Positions 46,897 through 55,512 of a stretch of DNA of 64,000 bases are shown piece by piece. The stretch spans positions 372,001 to 436,000 of the forward strand of contig CP038125.1 in assembly GCA_004519485.1 (NCBI GenBank). Direction: 5' to 3'. Under the pieces are notes generated by a model that was not told the DNA's origin, did not search any database, and saw only the letters and a program-made list of their open reading frames with translations. The position numbers and the translations under genes were made by a program. Every line of letters starts with the position of its first letter. The stretch's first letter is position 1. Origin of the DNA: Nannochloropsis oceanica. Lineage: Eukaryota > Sar > Eustigmatophyceae > Eustigmatales > Monodopsidaceae.

Positions 46897-49854
46897 TTAT
46901 TTGTTACCTTGCTGTGGCGACAGCGGTGACTGCTGCTGGTGTTTGTCGTACTGCTGCTGCTGCGTCACCTGCGCTTGTTCGTCTTCGGTAGGGGGTTCCA
47001 CGATGCACGCCGAGTGGGCACCTCCCGACTGCACACAACACACGCGTTGCCTTGCCATTTTCAAATATTGCACTAGCTTTGGCCGGTAGGAATCTAGGGA
47101 AGAGGATGAGGACGAGGGCGGAGAAGAGGGAGAGGAGGGAGAGGGGAAAGACGCCGACGCAGGAGAAGGACGCAGGCCCAACCGATCGAAGTCGCCTCGG
47201 CCGTAACTGTATATATGCCCTTGTTTCGTGAGCACCATCGTATGCGTCCCGCCGGCCGAGGCCTCGACCACCGGCTCCTCCTCCAGTCCCTCCACTTCTA
47301 CGACCGTCAGACGACTCCGTTGGTCCCCCAACCCGAGTCGACCGTACTCCCTAGGGAGGGAGGGACGGAGGGACGGAGGGACGGTGGGAGGGACGGAGGG
47401 AGGGACGGAGGGAGGGACGGAGGGACGGAGAGAGGAAGGGACACGTTAAATGCATGTCTTATGGCCGTCTTCTTCGCTTGACAGTGACAGAGAGACAGGT
47501 AGGGTGAATGTCTTGTCTTTGAGCACAAGCCTTCATGCCTTCTCCCTCCCTCCCTCCCTCCTGTCTCACCCTCGTCCACAGGTGAAGACCCTCCCCACCT
47601 CGGTGACCATGCACGTATGCCACCCCCCACACGACACACTCCGCGCAGGCCCTGTGTGCACCTATACACAATGCAGGAGGGAGGGCGTGAGGGCGGGAAG
47701 GGAGGGAGGGACGGACGAGCGGAGAAGATCGATTCCTGGAGGGAGAGAGGGAGGGAGGGAAGGAGGGAAGGAGGGAGGGAAGAAAGGAAGAGAAAGGGAA
47801 AGTACTCACCGTTGTCTCCACTTCCTTCGGCCGGTCTTGGGCGTCCGTAAATTTGTCCGGAGGGACGTCATGGCCTAGCATGCCGTGCTCCTGGTGATAT
47901 ATCATCCAGAGGAGGAATAGGGGTAGGAGGGTGGGAGAGGGGCAGGGGAAACGCGCCAGCTCTGACTTATCCTGACCATGTCGATCACATGCAGCCCGCA
48001 GAGCGCTGAAACATACACCCTCCCTCTTGCCCTACTTCCCTCCGCACTGAAAAGAGCTCCTCTCCCTCCCTCCCTCCCTCCCTCCTTCTCTCCCTCCCTC
48101 CCTACCTCCCTCCCCCAAGTGAAGACTTTCCCACTCCTCGTCACTGCGGCCGTGTGGAAGGCGCCGCATGACAGCTGTCGCACCGGGGCGTCGAACGACT
48201 CAGGGGGCACGAGGCTGGGGCAGCCAAGGCCTTTTCCGGTGTTGCTCCTTTCCTCGAGCCACTTTCGCCCGATCCCTGGTGGAGGGAGGGAGGGAGGGAG
48301 GGAGGGAGGGAGGGAGGGAGGGAGGGAGGGAGCGAGGCCAAAAAGTGCGTTTTTCCCCCTCTGTGAGAAATAGCCCCGGTTTGAAGCAAGGGAGCGAGGG
48401 AGGGAATGGAAAGGGAGGGAGGGAGGGAGGGAGGGAGAAAATTGGGGAGGGAGGGAGGGAGGGAGGGAGGGAGGGAGGGAGGGAGGGAGGGAGGGCTTAC
48501 CAAGCTGGCCATTATCGCCTCTACCCCAGGTATACAGTTGGCCGTCGGCCGTGACGGCGCCCGTGTGCATGCCACCGCAAGACACCGTGGAGGCGAGGAG
48601 GGGGCGGGGGTCCACATTGTGCTGTCCGTCGTCTTGATGATCGCCTCCCGGGGGGGGGAGGAGGACGAGGGAGGGAATGGGTTGGGAGAAGGCCTGGGAG
48701 ATGACTGAAGGAGGGAGGAGGAAGAGAGAGGGAGGGGGTTAAGAGGATTTCCTTTTTTATTTCTTTTTTACTCTTTTCTTTTTTAATTTACTTTCTCGTG
48801 GTCAAGCCAGCCCCTCCTCCCTCCCTCCCTCCCTCCCCCTCCCTCCCTCCCTCCTTCCTTTCCTCCCTCCTCCTCACCCTCGTCCCCGAGTCCTAATTGG
48901 CCGTAGCTCCCCTCGCCCCAGGTGAAGACCCGGCCTTCTCGGTCCACAGCAGCAGAGTGCACCCCCCCCGCCGAGATCGATTGAACCCCTGGGCATGGGG
49001 TAGACGAGGAGGGCGAGGAGGAGGAAGGAGCGAGGGAGGGGATGATGCGGGGGGAGGGCTGGTAGGCTGGGAAATCTCCCTGACCCAGTTGACCGCAGAG
49101 GCCCCATCCCCATGAATAGGGAACTGCCTACAGGAAGGAAATAGGAAGGGGGAGAGGGAGGGAGGGAGGAAGAGGGGTTCAATTCCGAGTGTAAGGCAGT
49201 AGACGCTAAATCGCTATCCTTCCTCCCTCCCTCTTCCCCTACCTGATCGTCCAAGGCCAGGGTGTGGCGAGAGCCGCATGACACGGCCACAATACGCCGG
49301 CGTGTCTTAAAGGGGAAACGAATGGGAGTCGGATGAGGAACTACTTTAATTTGGTCGACTTCGATGGGGGCGGGTCCTGGGGTAGGGAGGAAAGGTAGTA
49401 GGAGGGAGGGAGGGAGGGAGGGAGGAAGAGAGAAAGGGAAGGAAGGACGGGGGAAGGGGGGGACGGGATAAACAAAATGGAATTTTAATTTTAATGAGGT
49501 AAATATAATGTAAGAGCTCTCTGGGCAGATGCATGACCACAACACGCAGACACTTATACACACGCTGGCCTAGTCAAAGCACGACCCAACCCGTCCCCTC
49601 CCTACCCACCCTCCCCGCCCTCTTTTCCTTCCTCCTTGCTTACCCGCTTGTCCGTCCTGACTCCGTCCCCAACACAACAAATTTGACTCTGCCCACTCCT
49701 CGTACGGCAATAGCTCCCGTACTTCCCCCGTTTCCTCACTCCCTGGTCCTGACTGTTGCTGCCGTTGTCGTTCCGCCTCCTTCTCATTGGACGTCAAAAT
49801 GTTGCCGACCGTGGAAAATGACGAGTAAAAGAAGGGCGGGCGGGCGTCAGCCAT
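46897..49854 (-). CDS. RCC1-repeat beta-propeller protein, 531 aa, eight exons
   Basis: Exons on the minus strand: 49644-49854, 49243-49376, 48878-49127, 48501-48704, 48106-48275, 47810-47890, 47570-47661 and 46897-47350, summing to 532 codons with stop. The repeats are clear: LLCWGRSQDGQ, VSCGSRHTLAL, YSWGWGLCGQLGQGD, ISAGGVHSAAVDREGRVFTW, GEGSYGQLGLGDE, VSCGGMHTGAVTADGQLY, TWGRGDNGQLG, LSCGAFHTAAVTRSGKVFTW, EEHGMLGHD, VSCGGWHTCMV, CGRGEYGRLGLGDQ, ASAGGTHTMVL and YSYGRGDFDRLGL, about seven blades. The tail is Gln-rich. Such propellers act as guanine-exchange factors (RCC1), UV receptors (UVR8) or scaffolds; the UVR8 Trp triad was not seen, so the role is open. Blade loops between repeats 3 and 4 are Ser/Pro-rich. 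It shares a 199-base divergent promoter with the monooxygenase. Confidence 0.9.
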
Positions 49855-50053
49855 TATCCTGCCCTGCTTTCCTTCTCCTTTGGCTGTATCTGTGCGTATG
49901 CGTCGGGAAGGAGGTATGGAGAACGAATGCATCTTCTCATCAGCGAGCTTGATGTCCGCAATGCCTCTTTTTTAATCACAGCACGCACGCTCAGCTCCCC
50001 AACCCTCCCTCCACTCCTGCCGCTCTCTACTGGTAGACATCCAGACCTCTTTC
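49855..50053. promoter_or_regulatory. Divergent promoter shared by RCC1 and monooxygenase genes
   Basis: Only 199 bases separate the two start codons, which face away from each other, so both promoters and 5' UTRs must lie here or overlap. No TATA-like or named element was identified; the call rests on geometry. Confidence 0.55.
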
Positions 50054-52759
50054 ATGACCTTGCGCGCAATACTGACCACTCGCCGGGGCCCCCCTCTGCA
50101 CCCTTTCTGTCCTTTTTCGACCACGTCAACCTCCCCACCCCAGTCGTCCTCGTCCTCCTCCTCCACCTCCTCCTCCTCCTACCTCCATACCTCCACCTCA
50201 AAAACCAACACGAGCAAATGCAGAAATAGAAGCCTGCCAGGCTGCTCTGCATCATCAAGGTCCTACTCCCGCTCCTACTTCTACCCGTGCAACCATGCCT
50301 CCACGAACACCAGCAAAGCACATGTCCTCTCCCCATCATTACCTGCATATGGACGTCGAAAACGTGTCTTAATTCAAGGGGGTGGTATCGCGGGTTTATC
50401 TCTAGCGTTTTTCTTAGAACGTTTTCTGCCCCAGACATACGAGGCAGTTATTGTGGAGAGGATGGGAGAAGGAGAGGTGGGTACATGGGAGGGAAGGAGA
50501 GAGGGAGGGAGGGCGGGAGGGCGAGAGGGAGGAATGAAAGGGTGGAAAAGAGGCATGAGAATGATAGGGAATGCATTTTTATCTCGCTGCATGCGTGCTG
50601 GACCTAATTTGCCCTCTCAACCTTTTTGCAGGATGTCGCCATGACCGGGCACCTGGCACTAGGCTTGTGGGTGAATGGCTTGCGCTGCCTCGCAAAAGGC
50701 GGATTATCGTTGCCAGAGGTATTGGCTCAAGGAGAACATTCGTTTGCATGGATGCTGGACTCCGGATACTTGACGACGGACGGACGGTGAGGGAGGGAGG
50801 AAGGAAGGGAGGGAGGGAGGGAGGGGCCTGTGGGTGGATGCTTCGTGGATTGTCAGTACCAGGATTGACTAGGGATAGCAAAAGACTGTCTCGGAAAGTG
50901 CTGGCAAAAGGCGGGAGAGGATCATTTCGGTGGACCATCTCGGTGGATACTGGACTCTGGCTGTGGGACTTTGGAAGGTCGGCGAGGAAAGACGAAGGGG
51001 GGGAGGGAGGGAGGGAGGGAGGCAGGGAGAGCGAGAATCATCAGATGCCTCTATGGGTAAGCTTTCACGATTCTTATCTATCAGCCCTCCCTCTCCCACT
51101 CCCTCGCTCCCTCATTCACTCCCTCCCTCTACTTTCTCCATGCCAAGCCTACTAGCCAAGCCCGGGACTCCCCTGCAGGAGGGTGACCTCCTCTTCCTCC
51201 GCCGCTCCCTCCTCCTCTCCCTCCTCCGCAACCGCGTTTCCTCCCCCATCCTTCACCGAGATCAAATCCTCTCCCTCGAGGATGAGGACGAAGGCGGGAG
51301 AGAAGGTGGGAGGGTCCGCGTCACTCTCCAGAGCGGGAAGGAGGAGGTGGTGGACATCGTTGTGGGCGCAGACGGAATGTTCTCTCCACTGGTACGAGAA
51401 ACAACAATGGGGCTGCCTCCTCCTGCGCAAAGAGGATACACTGTCTTTCGTGGAGTATACGAGGGATCGCCACTACAGCCTGGCTTCTCCTTTCAGGTGC
51501 GCTGCTCCTCCCTCCCTCCCTCCCTCCCTCCCTCCCTCCCTTCCGGTCTTCCTCCCTTGTTCAAACCTCATTCTATCAACCTCAATCCTTTTCCTCCTTC
51601 CTTCCCTCCCTCCCTCCAGACCTGGGGTCCCTCCTCCCGCTTCTCTTCCGTCCCACTCGCCGACGGGCAGGTTTGGTTCGCCACCCTAGCGCACCACAAC
51701 AGCAGCAGCAGCAGCAGTTCAGGTGGTGGTAGCCGCAGTATGGAGGGAGGGAGGGAGGCATTAAAGGAGGGATTGCTGCAGAGATTCGGGTCGTGGCATG
51801 CGCCGGTGAGGGGGTTGATCGAAGGGACGAGAGAGGCATTAATTGTGAAGGAGGAGGCATGGGCCCAAACAGATTTTCCAAGAGGGGGAGGGAGGGAGGG
51901 AGGGAGGGCAGGGAGAGGGAGGAGGGTTACCTTGGTGGGGGATGCGGCGCATGGGGTGAGTCGGAAGGGAGGGAGGGAGGGAGGGAGGAGAAGATACATA
52001 GATGTAGGGATTATTTGCCCAAGAAGTAATCGCCCACATTCCCCCCTCCCTCCCTCCCTCCCTCCCTCCCTCCCTCCCTCCCTCCCTCCCTCCCTCCCTC
52101 CCTCCCTCCCTCCCTCCTTTCAGGTCGACCCCATTCTCGCTCAAGGCGCGGGTGTGGCCATCGAAGACGCCTACCATCTCGTGTATCACTTGGCCCATGC
52201 CCAGGGGGAGGGAGGGAAGGAGGGAGGGGATCGGATCGCTGGGGCTCTGAGGTGAGAGTCTTGCATGGATTAGGAGTAGAGAGTGAATACCCTCCGAGTG
52301 CCTCCCTCACTTCCTCTTTCCTTCCCTCCCTCCCTCCCTTCCTTCCTTCCTCCCTCCCGTCTTACCGCAACATCCAGATGAGTGCACTTCCCTCCTCACT
52401 CCTCACTCCCTCCCTCCCTCCCTCCCTCCCTCCCTCCCTCCCTCCCTCCCTCCTTCAGTGCCTACGAAAAAAGCACCTACCAGCGCGCATCCCTCCTCAC
52501 CAGCATCAGCAATTTATCTCAGTTCATCGGCCAGCTCCCACCTGGGCCCATATTATCTCTGCGTGACGCCCTCCTTCCCTCCCTCCCTCCCGCCTTCAAG
52601 GGCAGGATCTTCGACGCCTGCATTCGGCTGTCGCTCGCGAGGGGAGGGAGGGAGGGAGGGAGGGAGGGAGGGAGGGAGGGAGGGAGGGAGGGAGGGAGGG
52701 AGGGAGGGTTGGGGTACTGGCCTCCTACGATGACGATGAAAAACGAACAAAACGATTAA
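50054..52759 (+). CDS. FAD-dependent monooxygenase (UbiH/zeaxanthin-epoxidase-like class), 563 aa
   Basis: Exons: 50054-50476, 50632-50786, 51148-51496, 51620-51955, 52124-52251 and 52459-52759. A Ser/Thr/Arg-rich leader of about 100 residues (a likely organelle transit peptide) precedes KRVLIQGGGIAGLSLAFFLE, the FAD-binding GxGxxG fold. Then come DVAMTGHLALGLWVNGL, RRSLLLSLLRNR, DIVVGADGMFSPLVRE (the DG motif), RVTLVGDAAHG and DPILAQGAGVAIEDAYHL (the GD motif and helix). This is the class A flavin hydroxylase layout; substrates in the class range from ubiquinone precursors to xanthophylls and phenols, and none can be picked here. GGGA tracts have added GGRE-type inserts at several loops and at the C-terminus (52642-52708), where over 20 residues are pure repeat. 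The catalytic frame is intact. Intron 2 holds a decayed copy of exon 2. Confidence 0.86.
52041..52119. repeat. (CCCT)n tract before a splice acceptor
   Basis: About 79 bases of almost perfect CCCT ending 4 bases before the exon 5 acceptor of the monooxygenase gene. It acts as an outsize polypyrimidine tract. Confidence 0.92.
52642..52708. repeat. (GGGA)n tract inside a coding exon
   Basis: About 67 bases of GGGA in the last exon of the monooxygenase gene, translated as repeating Gly-Gly-Arg-Glu near the C-terminus. Confidence 0.88.
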
Positions 52760-53939
52760 ATGTCGCTTATTGCTTCGCGCCCATCCTATACTCCTTCCCA
52801 CCTGCCCCCTCCGTCCCTCCCTCCCCTCCCTCCCTCCCTCCTTCCTGTTTGACGCCTTCGCATCGCTGGCGAGGGCGGGGAGGAAGGGAAGGAGGGAGGG
52901 AGGAAGGGAGTAAATGAAGAGGTGAGACGCAGAAGACGACGAGGAGGAGGATGAAAGAAAAGAAAGCAATAAATGAGCGAACAATCTTTTACTAAAATGA
53001 CTCTATGGTAGGATGGATGGATGTATGTATGTATTTATGTATTCCTCATTTCGTTTGAAGCGTCCAAAAAGTAGCTTTCATGAGACGATGCGTCCTCCTC
53101 CCCCTCCCTTAAACCCTTTTTCCTCCCTCATCTCTATGAGGATAAGGGCCCTTAAACTCTCGACCCTCCCTCATCTCTAGGAGAGAGCTTGCCCTTAAAC
53201 CCTTTTTCCCCCCTCATCTCTATGAGGATAAGGGCTCTCAAACCCTCGACTCTCCCCCATCTCGAGGAGAGAACTTGCCCTTAAAGCTCTTCTCTTTCTT
53301 CGTCCCTTGGGAGGTGTCAGTCATAGTTTTCTCTACCCTCTGATCCATCGCCGCCCTACCTGCTTTCCCCTCCCTCCTCCCACGCGCATCAACCCCCGCG
53401 CCATTTGGTCCGTCCTTCCACCCCTCCTTTCCCCCCTCCGACATAACTACCCTCCCTCCCTCCTTCATTTGTTCTTACAAAAACCCTCGAGGCCGATTTT
53501 TCTTCATCGGATCTCAGGGGCTTTCCAGTCTTCCCCCTCCTCCTCCTCCCCCCCCCTCTTCCTCATCCTCCGTCTCGTCGTCGTCCTCCTCAATCCTTTT
53601 TCTCCATCCTCCTTCTTCTTCTCTTCCTCCTCTCTCTCTTACCACCCCTCCCCCCCCTCCTCCTGCCTCCTCCTCCTCCTCCATCTCTTCGTCCTCCACT
53701 ATCTTCTTCCTCTTTCTCCCTCTTCCTCCTCGATCTCCTTCCTTTTCTTCATCCCTCTCTCTTTTCGCATTACTGCCACCCTCTACCGCTACTCTTTTTC
53801 CTTCCTCTCCCACTCCTCCTTCTCCTACTCCCCCCCCTCCTCCGCCGCCGCCTCCTCCTCCTCCATCCTCCTCCCTCCTCCTCCCCATCTCCCTCCTCAC
53901 ATCCCAATGATCATTCACTCACCTTTCAAGCGCCTCCGT
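52760..53939. other. Repeat-rich intergenic stretch
   Basis: Contains a tandem duplication at 53115-53285 and a long polypyrimidine tract (about 53530-53900) made of CCT/TCC triplets. Open frames over the tract on both strands are simple-sequence shadows. No gene is supported. Confidence 0.55.
53115..53285. repeat. Tandem duplication, two units of about 86 bases
   Basis: Unit 1 is 53115-53199 and unit 2 is 53200-53285, nearly 90% alike by eye. Each unit is itself made of two similar halves centred on a CTCATCTCTA core followed by a CCCTTAAA-like end, so four degenerate half-units are visible. Confidence 0.85.
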
Positions 53940-54530
53940 CTAGGCCAACCTTTCCCCTTCCCCGCCATCCGCCCCTCCCTCTACCACCCCCTCGTCCACA
54001 GCTCTAGTGAGGGACTGAAGGAGGGAGCGGTTATTCCTTTCCAAGAAATCAACGAGTAGCCTATTCAGGCCCAGGACACGAGGGGTATCAATACCTATAG
54101 ACGACATTCGTTGCACATGCAAGACATGGGCCACGTATTTACGGGCCAAACGCATGCACAGGCCGTGGTAGAAGGGAGGAGGGAGGGAGGGAGGGAGGGA
54201 GGAAGAAGGGGAGGACAGAAAAGGGATGGAGGGTGATCTATGCCTACTTTCTTTCTTGTTCTTCTTCGTCTCTGTTCCTGAGGCAGCTGATTTGCTGGTT
54301 GTTGTTGTTCTTTCTCCTCCTCCTCTTCCTCCTCCTCCTCTTCCTCCCCCTCCTCCTTTCACCCCTTCTTCTTCACAATGACCTCCCGCAGTCATGTTCA
54401 TCACCTCTTCTCTTTCTCTTTCCTCCTTCTTCTCCTCTTCTTCCTGGTCGAAATTACTGCCCCTGGAAGCAAATACGGTGGTAGACTCAAATGACGGATT
54501 GTGGGCATCAATACCGATAACCCGTCCCAT
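53940..54530 (-). CDS. Uncharacterised ORF with a repeated VQxM-IGID motif
   Basis: An open frame of 196 codons from an ATG at 54530; the frame stays open about 20 codons further upstream, to the edge of the foldback element. I do not recognise it. Two related segments are visible: ARHVQDMGRVIGID near the start and HVLHVQRMSSIGID near residue 140, separated by acidic and Gly-rich low complexity that includes a CCCT tract. The second is followed by a helical segment (RLLVDFLERNNRSLLQSL). No clear acceptor marks an intron in the low-complexity part. It could be a remnant or 3' portion of a gene disturbed by the insertion. Whether it is expressed is unknown. Confidence 0.35.
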   Translation of the reverse strand: MGRVIGIDAHNPSFESTTVFASRGSNFDQEEEEKKEEREREEVMNMTAGGHCEEEGVKGGGGGRGGGGRGGGERTTTTSKSAASGTETKKNKKESRHRSPSIPFLSSPSSSLPPSLPPPFYHGLCMRLARKYVAHVLHVQRMSSIGIDTPRVLGLNRLLVDFLERNNRSLLQSLTRAVDEGVVEGGADGGEGERLA

Positions 54531-54597
54531 GTCCTGGACGTGTCGGGCATTGTCAATACTTCGAGCGCGTACTACCAGTAGATAATAACTGGCAAAG

Positions 54598-55122
54598 TGC
54601 CGGCAGCTCCCCCGTCATGCGGGGCGGGCTTATTTTGGTGCTCATATTATGATGGAAGTAGATGCCATCACATCGGTTGCAAGGCCCGTAATGGTGATGA
54701 AAACCCAAAAAAAGTAAAAAGAGCATAACTTACTGTTCAGTCCGTACCCGACAGGGCTCAGACCCACGGAATGATCCATCTGTGGTGGACTGAAGACTAC
54801 ACACTCTTTGAAGAAACTCTACAAATCGATCATCCGCTTCAACATGGCCGGGAAACCTTATTGTGAAAAATGACGTCTATCTCTGCGGGAAAACCGGGAA
54901 CGCCTCCAGGACGTAGCCACCAAACGTTAGCGTAAGCACATCTAATCACGCGGCCACTTTCTTACGGACAATACAGAAAGTTATGCACATATTTTGCTCT
55001 TTTTACTTTTTTGGGGTTTTAAACACCATTACGAGCCTTGCCACCGATATGATGGCATTTACTTCCACCATAATGTGAGCACCAAAATAAGCCAGCCCCG
55101 CATGACGGGATAGCTGCCGGCA
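54598..55122. mobile_element. Foldback MITE-like DNA element with about 150-base inverted arms
   Basis: The left arm (54598 to about 54745) and the right arm (about 54962-55122) are inverted copies of each other, roughly 85-90% alike by eye, sharing blocks such as CCCGTCATGCGGGG, GGCTTATTTTGGTGCTCA and AAAGTAAAAAGAGC. About 215 bases of unrelated AT-rich sequence lie between them. Each end is the 8-base palindrome TGCCGGCA, which may be the terminal repeat or an 8-base target duplication as in hAT elements; the two cannot be told apart. No transposase is coded, so it is non-autonomous. Confidence 0.85.
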
Positions 55123-55512
55123 TCAGTGTCACTGATCCTCTTTGATCGCATAGGTTGCTTCTTCAAGTTCGATTACGTCGCGAGTTACGGTTGCGTGTCA
55201 TTGCGCCTATTTGATCGCATAGGTTGCTTCTTCAAGGTCGGTGACGTCATGAGTGTCGCTGCGCCTATTTGATCGCATAAGTTGCTCCTTCAAGCTCGAT
55301 GATGTTCGCGAGTTACGGTGCGTAGCGTAAATCATTTTTATTTGACGGGGGGAAATATATGGGTCCCACCGCGAGATTCGATCTCGCCCACTACGCCACG
55401 CAAAGTATGTGATATCTGGAATCTTAGCGAGTCAACAAGAAACTGGCACTTGCATAATTTGTTCCCTATTTGTCTTTTATATATGATTGTAGACCACTCT
55501 GTCACTTATTCA
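55123..55512. other. 3' flank of the CLPTM1 gene
   Basis: Holds the tandem repeat described separately and, at about 55365-55410 on the minus strand, a fragment with tRNA-like box A (TGGCGTAGTGG) and box B (GATCGAATC) sequence. Nothing else was seen. Confidence 0.5.
55138..55330. repeat. Tandem repeat, three copies of a 58-69 base unit
   Basis: Each copy starts with TTTGATCGCATA-GTTGC (55141, 55210, 55268), followed by a TTCAAG, GTCGATGACGT-like and GAGTTACGG segment. The copies differ in length by internal loss. They directly abut the foldback element. Confidence 0.85.

Noticed and set aside
53307-54059. 250-codon plus-strand frame
   Set aside because: It reads a CCT/TCC polypyrimidine tract; a simple-sequence artefact.
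55365-55410. A true tRNA gene
   Set aside because: Box A and box B are too close, the anticodon arm is absent and the acceptor stem does not pair.
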